A stretch of 40,010 bases of DNA from NCBI GenBank assembly GCA_937992175.1, contig CALKLF010000027.1:1-40010 (forward strand). Direction: 5' to 3'. Each line of letters begins with the position of its first letter. The stretch's first letter is position 1. The notes under the pieces were generated by a model. It made no database searches. It was not told where the DNA came from and worked only from the letters and a program-made list of their open reading frames with translations. Made by a program: the position numbers and the translations under genes. This DNA is from an uncultured Fimbriimonadales bacterium. GTDB taxonomy: Bacteria; Armatimonadota; Fimbriimonadia; Fimbriimonadales; GBS-DC. Positions 33,562-40,010 of this stretch are shown one piece after another.

Positions 33562-35000
33562 TACTGACCACCTCCTTGCGGGGCGGGCGCAGTCGGCTTC
33601 GGCTCATGCACAGGCGTCCCGCCGTGCCCGTTATGCCCATGATAGAGCTTGTACCAAAGCTCTTTCAGCTCCGCCACTGCCAGCATCGGAATAAATCGCG
33701 CGAACACGAACATCATCATCACGAAGAAACCAATCGTGCCCAAATAGAGCCACCAGTCGCTAATCGTCGGCGTATACATCCCCCACGCGGAAGTGAGGAA
33801 GTCGCGATGCAGGCTCATCACCACAATCACGAACCGCTCGAACCACATGCCGATGTTCACGATAATCGAGATGATGAACAGCACAAGCAGGTTCTGGCGA
33901 ATCTTGGGCGACCAGAGCAGCTGCGGCACAATCCCGTTGCAGAAAATCAACGCCCAGTACGCCAGCCAGTAGGGTCCGAAGAAGCGGTTCACCACCAGGA
34001 ACTGCTCGAACTGGTTGCCGCTGTACCAGCCGAAGAACATCTCGCACAGGTAGCCATAGAACACAATCCAGCCCGTCGCGAGCATCACCTTCGCCATCCA
34101 GTCGATGTGGTTCATCGTGATATACTCCTGCAGTTTAGGGTACAGGACACGGAACGGGATGACGAGGGTCAGCACCATCGCGAAGCCTGAGAAGATGGCG
34201 CCCGCGACGAAGTAGGGCGGGAAAATGGTGACATGCCAGCCGGGCACAATCGAAATCGCGAAGTCCAACGACACGATGGAGTGAACCGACAGCACGAGCG
34301 GCGTGGAGAGTCCTGCGAGCAGCAGGTACGCCTGCTCCCAGCGCATCCAGTGGATTGCCGAGTTGCGCCAGCCGAGCGAGAAGATGCCATTTACCACGCG
34401 CTGCAGGTGGGTTTTAGCGCGGTCGCGCATCTTCGCCAGGTCGGGAATCAGCCCCATGTACCAGAACAGCACGGAAACCGTGAAGTAAGTGGATACTGCC
34501 CACACATCCCACTCCAGCGGGCTGCGGAACTGCGGCCACATCGCCAGCCAGTTGGGGATGGGGAATAGCCAGTACGCGACCCAGGGGCGTCCTGTGTGGA
34601 ACAGCGGGAAGATGCCCGCGCACATCACGGCGAAAATCGTCATCGCTTCGGCGAAGCGGTTAATCGACATCCGCCATGTCTGCCGCAGCAAGAGCAGAAT
34701 CGCCGAAATCAGCGTGCCTGCGTGCCCGATACCAATCCACCAGACGAAGTTGATAATCGCGAATCCCCATGCCACAGGCTGGTTGATCCCCCAGATACCC
34801 AGTCCGACCGCCACAAGGTACACGAGCGCCATCAGCAAGGCGAACGCGCCGATGAAGCCCAGCCCGAACATAATCGTCCAGGGCAACGGGTGGCGCTCCA
34901 TCGGAATGCTCGTAATCTGCTCCGTGATGCGCTCGTAAGTTTGCTGCCCCTCAAAAAGGGGGAACTCCTTAATCTGTGTCGCCTTAATGGTCTGTTGCAT
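33561..35000 (-). CDS. actC: Alternative Complex III subunit ActC (NrfD/PsrC family)
   Basis: 479 residues with ten membrane helices in an NrfD/PsrC fold. Visible stretches are FGLGFIGAFALLMALVYLVA, NFVWWIGIGHAGTLISAILL, SLDFAISIVPGWHVTIFPPY and EYITMNHIDWMAKVMLATGW. The GHAGT and SLDFA segments are conserved near the quinol site. It oxidises menaquinol or ubiquinol and feeds electrons to the ActB iron-sulfur clusters. The ATG at 35000 lies inside the end of actB (17-nt overlap) with GGAGG upstream. The C-terminal tail is polar and Pro-rich. Confidence 0.95.
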   Translation of the reverse strand: MQQTIKATQIKEFPLFEGQQTYERITEQITSIPMERHPLPWTIMFGLGFIGAFALLMALVYLVAVGLGIWGINQPVAWGFAIINFVWWIGIGHAGTLISAILLLLRQTWRMSINRFAEAMTIFAVMCAGIFPLFHTGRPWVAYWLFPIPNWLAMWPQFRSPLEWDVWAVSTYFTVSVLFWYMGLIPDLAKMRDRAKTHLQRVVNGIFSLGWRNSAIHWMRWEQAYLLLAGLSTPLVLSVHSIVSLDFAISIVPGWHVTIFPPYFVAGAIFSGFAMVLTLVIPFRVLYPKLQEYITMNHIDWMAKVMLATGWIVFYGYLCEMFFGWYSGNQFEQFLVVNRFFGPYWLAYWALIFCNGIVPQLLWSPKIRQNLLVLFIISIIVNIGMWFERFVIVVMSLHRDFLTSAWGMYTPTISDWWLYLGTIGFFVMMMFVFARFIPMLAVAELKELWYKLYHGHNGHGGTPVHEPKPTAPAPQGGGQ

Positions 35001-38000
35001 GGCTTGCCTCCGCGCCGCTCAGTTCGGGATTCGGGTTGTCGATTTTCGCGAGGTAGGTGGTTCGCGGTCGGGCGTTCAGCTCGCCCAGAATCGCGAAGTT
35101 GTGCGGTTGCTGCTTCATCTGGCTCACGCGGCTATTCGGGTCGTTCATGTCGCCGAAAACAATCGCTTGCGTCGGGCACGCCTGCTGGCAGGCAGGCACG
35201 ACCTCGCCGTCGCGAATACGGCGGTTCTCGCGCTTCGCCAGAATCCGCGCCTTGCTGATGCGCTGCACACAGTAGGTGCATTTCTCCATCACGCCGCGCC
35301 CGCGCACCGTCACATCGGGGTTCTGCAACAGGTGCAGCACGGGCGACTTCATATAGCTGTAGCGATAGAAGTTGAACCGCCGCACTTTGTAGGGGCAGTT
35401 GTTGGAGCAGTAGCGCGTGCCCACGCAGCGGTTATAGACCATCACATTCAGCCCCTCGTGGTCGTGAACCGTCGCCGCGACGGGACACACCAGTTCGCAA
35501 GGCGCATTCTCGCACTGCATACAGGGGATGGGAAGCTGATAGACTTTCGGGTTCTCCACCTTGCCCTTGAAGTAGCGGTCGATGCGCAGCCAGAGCATCT
35601 CGCGCCCGCGCATCACCTCCGTCTTGCCCACGACAGGGATGTTGTTCTCCGCCTGACACGCCGTCACACACGCGCTACACCCTGTGCAGACCGTCGGGTC
35701 AATCACCATCGCCCACGCATAGCGGTGGTTTTCGGGGGTCTCGTAGCTTTCGTAAGTCCACCGCTCAGGGTACATCGTGGGGTGCTTGAGTTCGTAGCCC
35801 TTGCGGTGGGATTTGTCTCTCAGTTCGGGATCTTTCTTGAACTCGTCCAGCAGTCCTGTAAGGATAATCGGACGATGGTCGGTGCTGTCGAGCTTGTCGG
35901 GCTGTCGTGTGTCGATGAGATGATGCTCTTCCGTGCGAGCGATGGGGTAGCGCTCGGCTTGCGGGATGACCTCCGCGCCCGTGCGGATCCACGGCGCGTC
36001 GCTGGTGCGGATGAGGTAGGCGTCGAAGCCTGCGCCAGAGCCTTTTTCGCCCGCACGGGTGCGCCCGTAGCCCAGATGCACCGTGATACAGTCGTCGGCG
36101 TGCCCAGGGATGGGATACGCCGCCACGCGCATCGCTTGCCCGTTCACGCTCAGCGTCACAATCGGCGCATCGCCCCGCACGAACGAGGCGTCCTCGAAAA
36201 ACGCCCATGTACCCTTGCGACGCAGCCCCAACTCCTCGTAGGTCTTGAGGCTCATGTAGGCAAGGTTGTCCCAGCACACGCGCGTGACGGGCTTGGGCAG
36301 CTCCTGCAGCCAGGCGTTATTGGCGAACCGCCCGTCGTACACGGTGGGGTCGGGCGCGAAGCGCACTTCATAGGTCTTGACGCCCGCCTGCACAGGCGCG
36401 AGGTCGTAAATCGGCGACTGCACGACCAGCGGCGTCTGCTGCAGCGCGACCTGCTTCACGGGCTTCGCCGTGCGTGGCAGCACACCGTCATGCACGCCCT
36501 TACGCCACACGGCGTCGAACTGCGCCTCAGGCGCAAGCTTGGCAGCTTTCCAGTGTTCCTGCACCAGCTTGAAGGTTTCGGCGGGCGCGCCATTCAGCTG
36601 CGCCATCACCTCCAGCGTCGTGCGCGTGTTGGGGTACAGCGGGAAAATGAGCGGTTGCTGAATCGTGACTGTGCCGTCGAACGCGCGCACATCGCCCCAC
36701 GCTTCGAACGGATGACTTTCGGGCAGGTGCCACACACACAGCGCCGCCGTCTCGTCCACATACATCCCGTGATGCACAGTGAACGGAACCTTCGGAATCA
36801 GCTCCTTGAAGTTCAGGTCAGCGGGCGCATTGTAGGCAGGGTTCACGCCGCCCAGCATAATCAGCACCTCGACGGCGTTGTTTTTCAGGTCGTCGGCGAG
36901 TTGCTTGATGTCCTGCATGTGCAGGGTGGGCTTCTCTTCGGGCGGCGCAGTGAACACGACCGTGCGTCCGATATTGCCCAGATGCGCGTTGATTGCGTGC
37001 GCTATCGCGTGGACGGCGGGCGGCTGCGCCTCGCCCACAATCACGAGGCTCGCGCCCTTATGCGCCACGAGGTCGCCCGCAGCGACCTGCGCCCACTTCT
37101 GCTCAGTTTCTGAGAGTTCGCCCTCCACCGTCGCCTGCACGGGCGCATCGATGAGCCGCGCAATTTCGTACAACAGGCGGGCGATTTTGCTGGAGCGGAT
37201 GGGCAGATGTTCGTCCGCCGTCATGCCCGTCACTGTGAACATCGGCTCGGCGACATAGAGGCGGTTCATGTCGGCCTGCCCTGCGCGGACGCGCCTGCCG
37301 TCGGCGAACTCGCGGGCGTAGCGCACTGCGCCTGACTCGGTATACAGAAAATCGCTATCCAGCGCGACGATAACCTTCGCGTTGCGTAAGCGGCAGATAG
37401 GGTTCAGCCATTCGCCGAACGCCAGCCGCGCCCCCTCGTACACATTGTCGCGATTGATTGGCTCGTATTGATACCACTTCGCCTGCGGATAGGTCTGCAG
37501 GAACTTCTGGATTTGCGCCGCCAGCGAGGGGGAGACGACGCGCCCCGTAAGGATTCGGATGCCTGCGCCGCCCTTGGCTGCCTGCTGCCCCAGTGCGTTT
37601 TGGATATCGGCTTCGAAGGCGCGCCATGTTTCGGGGCGTCCGAAGCGCAGCACGGTCTGCGAGCGATCGGGGTCATAAAGGTCTAAAATCTGCGCTTGCG
37701 TGATGGCGTCGGTCGCGCCGAGGCTGGTGGGATGGTCGGGGTTACCCTCCAGTTTGACGGGGCGTCCTTCGTACACGCGTCCCAGCACGCCAATTGCGTA
37801 GCCGTTCGTCAGCACCGCCGTCGCATAGTAGTTCGATACGCCGACGATGCGATCCGTGGGCGTCTTCGGACGCGAAATGACGGGTCCCTGCGGCTTGTAG
37901 CCACACGCCGACAGCCCCGCCAGCGCCATCGACGCGCCCATGAGCTTGAGGAACTGCCGACGGCTCACGAAATCGCCCAGCGGCGCCGCTTGACGCGGGA

Positions 38001-38106
38001 ACTCCTGCTTCAGAATCTCCTCGAACTCAGGCGCGCCCTCCAGCTCGCTCAAACTCCGCCAAAACTGCTCGCCTGTGCCTTGCGTCTCCTTGCGTGTCTC
38101 TTCCAT
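34984..38106 (-). CDS. actB: Alternative Complex III subunit ActB (molybdopterin-oxidoreductase-like, iron-sulfur)
   Basis: 1040 residues. A twin-arginine signal (SRRQFLKLMGASMALAGLSA, about 48-67) sends it folded across the membrane. Residues about 80-740 resemble a molybdopterin oxidoreductase but in this complex bind no molybdenum. The C-terminal part holds four cysteine clusters: CTGCSACVTACQ, CMQCENAPCELVCP, CVGTRYCSNNCPYK and CTYCVQRI...CQQACP, for one [3Fe-4S] and three [4Fe-4S] centres. It carries electrons from the ActC quinol site to the hemes. Ribosome site GAGGAGGAG lies before the ATG at 38106, 9 nt after actA. Confidence 0.96.
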   Translation of the reverse strand: MEETRKETQGTGEQFWRSLSELEGAPEFEEILKQEFPRQAAPLGDFVSRRQFLKLMGASMALAGLSACGYKPQGPVISRPKTPTDRIVGVSNYYATAVLTNGYAIGVLGRVYEGRPVKLEGNPDHPTSLGATDAITQAQILDLYDPDRSQTVLRFGRPETWRAFEADIQNALGQQAAKGGAGIRILTGRVVSPSLAAQIQKFLQTYPQAKWYQYEPINRDNVYEGARLAFGEWLNPICRLRNAKVIVALDSDFLYTESGAVRYAREFADGRRVRAGQADMNRLYVAEPMFTVTGMTADEHLPIRSSKIARLLYEIARLIDAPVQATVEGELSETEQKWAQVAAGDLVAHKGASLVIVGEAQPPAVHAIAHAINAHLGNIGRTVVFTAPPEEKPTLHMQDIKQLADDLKNNAVEVLIMLGGVNPAYNAPADLNFKELIPKVPFTVHHGMYVDETAALCVWHLPESHPFEAWGDVRAFDGTVTIQQPLIFPLYPNTRTTLEVMAQLNGAPAETFKLVQEHWKAAKLAPEAQFDAVWRKGVHDGVLPRTAKPVKQVALQQTPLVVQSPIYDLAPVQAGVKTYEVRFAPDPTVYDGRFANNAWLQELPKPVTRVCWDNLAYMSLKTYEELGLRRKGTWAFFEDASFVRGDAPIVTLSVNGQAMRVAAYPIPGHADDCITVHLGYGRTRAGEKGSGAGFDAYLIRTSDAPWIRTGAEVIPQAERYPIARTEEHHLIDTRQPDKLDSTDHRPIILTGLLDEFKKDPELRDKSHRKGYELKHPTMYPERWTYESYETPENHRYAWAMVIDPTVCTGCSACVTACQAENNIPVVGKTEVMRGREMLWLRIDRYFKGKVENPKVYQLPIPCMQCENAPCELVCPVAATVHDHEGLNVMVYNRCVGTRYCSNNCPYKVRRFNFYRYSYMKSPVLHLLQNPDVTVRGRGVMEKCTYCVQRISKARILAKRENRRIRDGEVVPACQQACPTQAIVFGDMNDPNSRVSQMKQQPHNFAILGELNARPRTTYLAKIDNPNPELSGAEASHATDH

Positions 38107-38115
38107 CGCTCCTCC

Positions 38116-38841
38116 TCACCGATGGCAAATCGAGCAGTCGCTCAGCTGCTCCTTGTGGATGTTGTAATGCTTCACCAGCAGCTTGCCCAGCTCCAGCTGG
38201 TTGCGCGGGATGTTGTTGGAGTCATAGGGGATTCCGTACTTATCCAGCATCGCCTTCATTTCCTGCTCGGAGCGGGGCGGCTTGTAATACATATTAAAAA
38301 CTTCTTCTTTGGGGCGAATGTGCTGTTCGGGGTTGCGGTGGCAGTTCAGACAAAACTGCATCGAAAAGGGCTGCGACTTATGGGTCAAGTGCATCTTCTC
38401 GATTCCGCCGTGGCACGAGGCGCAGCTGATGCCCTTATTCACATGCGCGCTGTGATCGAAATACACAAACTCAGGCAAATTGTTCACCTTGTTCCACACG
38501 AGGGGTTTGTCGTTGTTGTAGCTGTCGCGCACGGGCTGCAACAGTGGGCTGTTCGTCCAGATTTGCGAATGGCAGGTCATACATACTTCGGTGGACGGCA
38601 CGCCCGCATGCGCCGATTGAGTTACCGACCAGTGGCAGTAGCGGCAGTCGATGCCGAGCTCCTCGTAGTGGTGCTTGTGGCTGAACGGGACGGGTTGGTC
38701 AGGGGGTTCGCCGACTTTCGTCCACCACGGGGAGCGTGTAATCGCCGAGCCGCCGACCGCCAGCCCAACGATTGCGAGCAAGCCGCCTACCACAACCACA
38801 CGCGCTACAGTGTTATGATGACGCCGAAAGACCTGTGCCAT
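38116..38841 (-). CDS. actA: Alternative Complex III subunit ActA (pentaheme cytochrome c)
   Basis: 241 residues. One N-terminal membrane helix (VARVVVVGGLLAIVGLAVGG) anchors it outside. Five heme motifs are seen: CRYCH, CMTCH, CASCH, CLNCH and the C-terminal CSICH, with extra histidines (FSHKHHYEELG, YFDHSAHV) as axial ligands. It hands electrons from ActB to ActE or to the oxidase. First gene of the operon. The ATG at 38841 has GAGGTGA 5 nt upstream; an in-frame GTG at 38850 would add three residues and overlap this site. Confidence 0.95.
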   Translation of the reverse strand: MAQVFRRHHNTVARVVVVGGLLAIVGLAVGGSAITRSPWWTKVGEPPDQPVPFSHKHHYEELGIDCRYCHWSVTQSAHAGVPSTEVCMTCHSQIWTNSPLLQPVRDSYNNDKPLVWNKVNNLPEFVYFDHSAHVNKGISCASCHGGIEKMHLTHKSQPFSMQFCLNCHRNPEQHIRPKEEVFNMYYKPPRSEQEMKAMLDKYGIPYDSNNIPRNQLELGKLLVKHYNIHKEQLSDCSICHR

Positions 38842-38906
38842 AACGGTCACCTCGTAAGGGTAGCGTGGGATTCGACAGGACTGCGTACTGTTCCTGCCGA
38901 TTCGCG

Positions 38907-38926
38907 TTTGTGCAATTTATCACAAA
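38907..38926. promoter_or_regulatory. CRP-like palindromic operator upstream of actA
   Basis: TTTGTG and CACAAA form a 20-bp inverted repeat around an AT-rich centre. The inner 16 bp, TGTGC-N6-TCACA, differ from the CRP-family half-sites TGTGA-N6-TCACA at one base. It is centred about 75 nt before the actA start and about 115 nt after the predicted transcription start, so it would act in the leader unless a second promoter lies closer. No CRP/FNR gene is in the window. Confidence 0.5.
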
Positions 38927-38949
38927 CTTAGCCACGCTAAGTATTTTTT
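38926..38949 (+). terminator. Hairpin with T-run facing the actA leader (plus strand)
   Basis: ACTTAGC-CAC-GCTAAGT followed by ATTTTTT: a 7-bp stem with 3-nt loop and U-tract on the plus strand. No plus-strand gene precedes it, so it could stop antisense transcription coming out of actA. The stem is AT-rich and may be weak. Confidence 0.35.
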
Positions 38950-39036
38950 CCATAGCGAATCGCTTCTGAGGAGGACTTGCGTAGGGGAGCAGGCGTCGTT
39001 GCCTGTATCGCCTGCGCAAAACCTCCGCTGGGGCAT

Positions 39037-39066
39037 ATAATACCTGATTACTGAGCGCGTTGTCAA
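39037..39066 (-). promoter_or_regulatory. Sigma-70 type promoter of the act-cta operon
   Basis: Minus strand TTGACA (39066-39061), 18-nt spacer, TATTAT (39042-39037). This is the best two-part promoter in the window. Transcription from about 39030 gives a leader of about 190 nt before actA, in contrast to the leaderless genes around it. Confidence 0.7.
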
Positions 39067-39236
39067 GGGATTCGGGGCGAGTTTGTGAAGGGTTTCACGG
39101 AGTTGGGGGTCGGCGGCGCGTGCAGAGTGAGTGAACTTTAAAACCTCGCGAAGGCGGGATTTTGTATGTATGGGCACGACTTCGCACGATAGGTATCCTC
39201 CCGTTTCGTTCACAGCCCCTCCCTGAAAACCTCCCC

Positions 39237-39265
39237 TTATGAGGGATCCTCCGCTCAGGTATAAT
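39237..39265 (+). promoter_or_regulatory. Promoter of rplY
   Basis: TTATGA (39237-39242), 17-nt spacer, TATAAT (39260-39265) preceded by GG. The box lies 26 nt before the ATG, leaving room for the AGGAGGAG ribosome site at 39279-39286. So this gene has a leader, unlike most others. Confidence 0.6.
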
Positions 39266-39291
39266 TCCCCCCGAACTCAGGAGGAGCAAGT

Positions 39292-39897
39292 ATGGCGACC
39301 ACTTTTTCACTCAAGGCAGAGCCGCGCGTTTTGTTAGGCAAGAAGGCGAAACGATTATTGAAGCAGGGCTATGTGCCCGGCGTGGTGTTCCGCTCCAGCG
39401 GCGAATCGACGCCTGTGCAGTTTGAAGAGCGCACGCTGGGGCGGGTGCTGCATCAGGCGGGCACAACCCACCTGATAGAACTGGAGCTGAACGGCGAGAA
39501 GCTCAACACGCTCCTGCGTGAAGTTGATCGGGAACCGATTACTGCACGCATCCGCCATGTGAACCTCTGGGCGATGGCGCTGGATGAGCCAATCGAGACC
39601 GAAGTGCCGATTGTGCTGGAGGGCGAGTCGCTCGCGCTCAAATCGGGCGGCGTGCTGATCCATCCGGTGGAGAAGCTGCGCGTGAAGTGTCTGCCCACAC
39701 AGATCCCAGAAGCGATCCATGTGAACCTCGCCGCGCTGGAGAACTTCGGCGACTCGATCCACCTGCGCGATATTCAGCTCCCTGCAGGCGTGCAAGCACT
39801 GGACGACCCCGACACGACCATCGCCTCGGTGGCTGCGCCGAAAGGCGTGGAGGAAGAGGCCGAAGCCGCTGCTGCGGAAGGCGTCAGCGAGGGCTGA
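39292..39897 (+). CDS. rplY: 50S ribosomal protein L25, long CTC/TL5 form
   Basis: 201 residues. The 5S-rRNA-binding domain (about 1-92, starting FSLKAEPRVLLGKKAKRLLK, then GYVPGVVFRSS) is followed by the C-terminal CTC/TL5 beta-domain (VPIVLEGESLALKSGGVLIH, LPTQIPEAIHVNL, LGDS-like ENFGDSIHLRDIQLP). An acidic Glu/Ala-rich tail ends it. It binds 5S rRNA in the large ribosomal subunit. The ATG at 39292 has a strong AGGAGGAG site 5 nt upstream. The gene stands alone; pth, a frequent neighbour, may follow outside the window. Confidence 0.93.
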   Translation: MATTFSLKAEPRVLLGKKAKRLLKQGYVPGVVFRSSGESTPVQFEERTLGRVLHQAGTTHLIELELNGEKLNTLLREVDREPITARIRHVNLWAMALDEPIETEVPIVLEGESLALKSGGVLIHPVEKLRVKCLPTQIPEAIHVNLAALENFGDSIHLRDIQLPAGVQALDDPDTTIASVAAPKGVEEEAEAAAAEGVSEG

Positions 39898-39929
39898 TAG
39901 GTCGCTCAAAGGTGAAAACGCCCTCTTTT

Positions 39930-40001
39930 GGTGCGACGGCATTCTTGCCGTCGTGTCGCCTGGGTATCCTCAACATGCGACGGCAAGAATGCCGTCGCAC
40001 C
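39930..40001. repeat. Paired inverted hairpins CGACGGCA family, after rplY
   Basis: Hairpin 39930-39953 (CGACGGCA stem, TTCT loop) and hairpin 39976-40001 (same stem, AGAA loop), inverted and 22 nt apart, starting 33 nt after the rplY stop. Could end the rplY transcript. Same architecture as 14547-14607 and 26803-26884. Confidence 0.85.
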
Positions 40002-40010
40002 ATCCGCGCT

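Larger units (their letters stand above)
38842..39236. other. Gene-free divergent region between actA and rplY
   Basis: About 450 nt from the actA start to the rplY start without a convincing gene. It holds the act promoter, the CRP-like palindrome and the T-run hairpin described separately. Small open frames on the minus strand (for example from 39019) lack coding character. The part 39070-39230 shows no feature I can name. Confidence 0.6.

Noticed and set aside
38813-39019. Leader peptide or small gene in the actA leader
   Set aside because: It has an alternative start, no ribosome site and no coding character, and it crosses the palindromes.

Overview
The window looks like a chromosomal segment of an aerobic, GC-rich, non-proteobacterial bacterium. 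The best guess is Armatimonadota (Fimbriimonadales-like). This is inferred from the Alternative Complex III plus A2-type caa3 oxidase operon, the two-repeat dockerin-like tail on a secreted dehydrogenase, the heavy load of intergenic palindromes, and the gene mixture. No rRNA marker is present, so the assignment is tentative. There is no phage, plasmid, IS transposase or CRISPR array.

Left part (1-12.6 kb): the 5' end of glyS (cut by the window edge); a GlcD-type FAD oxidase coupled to a small membrane protein; a frame-shifted C-terminal remnant of a membrane glycosyltransferase-like gene; an intramembrane rhomboid protease; a secreted PQQ-type sugar dehydrogenase with a dockerin-like tail; about 690 bp of nested palindromic repeats with no gene; a GalT-family transferase; a zinc-ribbon protein; RNase G; an N-acetylmuramoyl-alanine amidase; a TPR protein; an anchored beta-propeller protein; and a frame-shifted small membrane/winged-helix gene.

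Middle (12.7-25.6 kb): rpsB-tsf; two fused gene wrecks (Uma2-family nuclease and SARP/ATPase regulator); a three-gene ABC exporter operon; a large secreted clan GH-A glycosidase; and a tightly packed cluster of plsY fused to an AMMECR1 domain, trpF carrying an in-frame palindromic repeat, and an EamA transporter whose C-terminus runs into another copy of that repeat.

Right part (25.6-38.8 kb, minus strand): one continuous respiratory operon, actABCDEF - small TM protein - sco - ctaC - ctaD - ctaE - ctaF. It encodes a quinol:cytochrome c oxidoreductase (Alternative Complex III), a copper chaperone and a cytochrome c oxidase, that is, the electron path quinol to oxygen. A near-consensus sigma-70 promoter (TTGACA-N18-TATTAT) and a CRP-like palindrome precede actA. 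The window ends with rplY (ribosomal protein L25/CTC).

Two themes cut across the genes. First, about ten genes have a GGTATAAT-like -10 box ending only 6-10 nt before the start codon, which predicts leaderless or near-leaderless mRNAs. Second, several palindromic repeat families are scattered between genes, and some lie in frame inside genes (trpF, actE, sco, the EamA gene).
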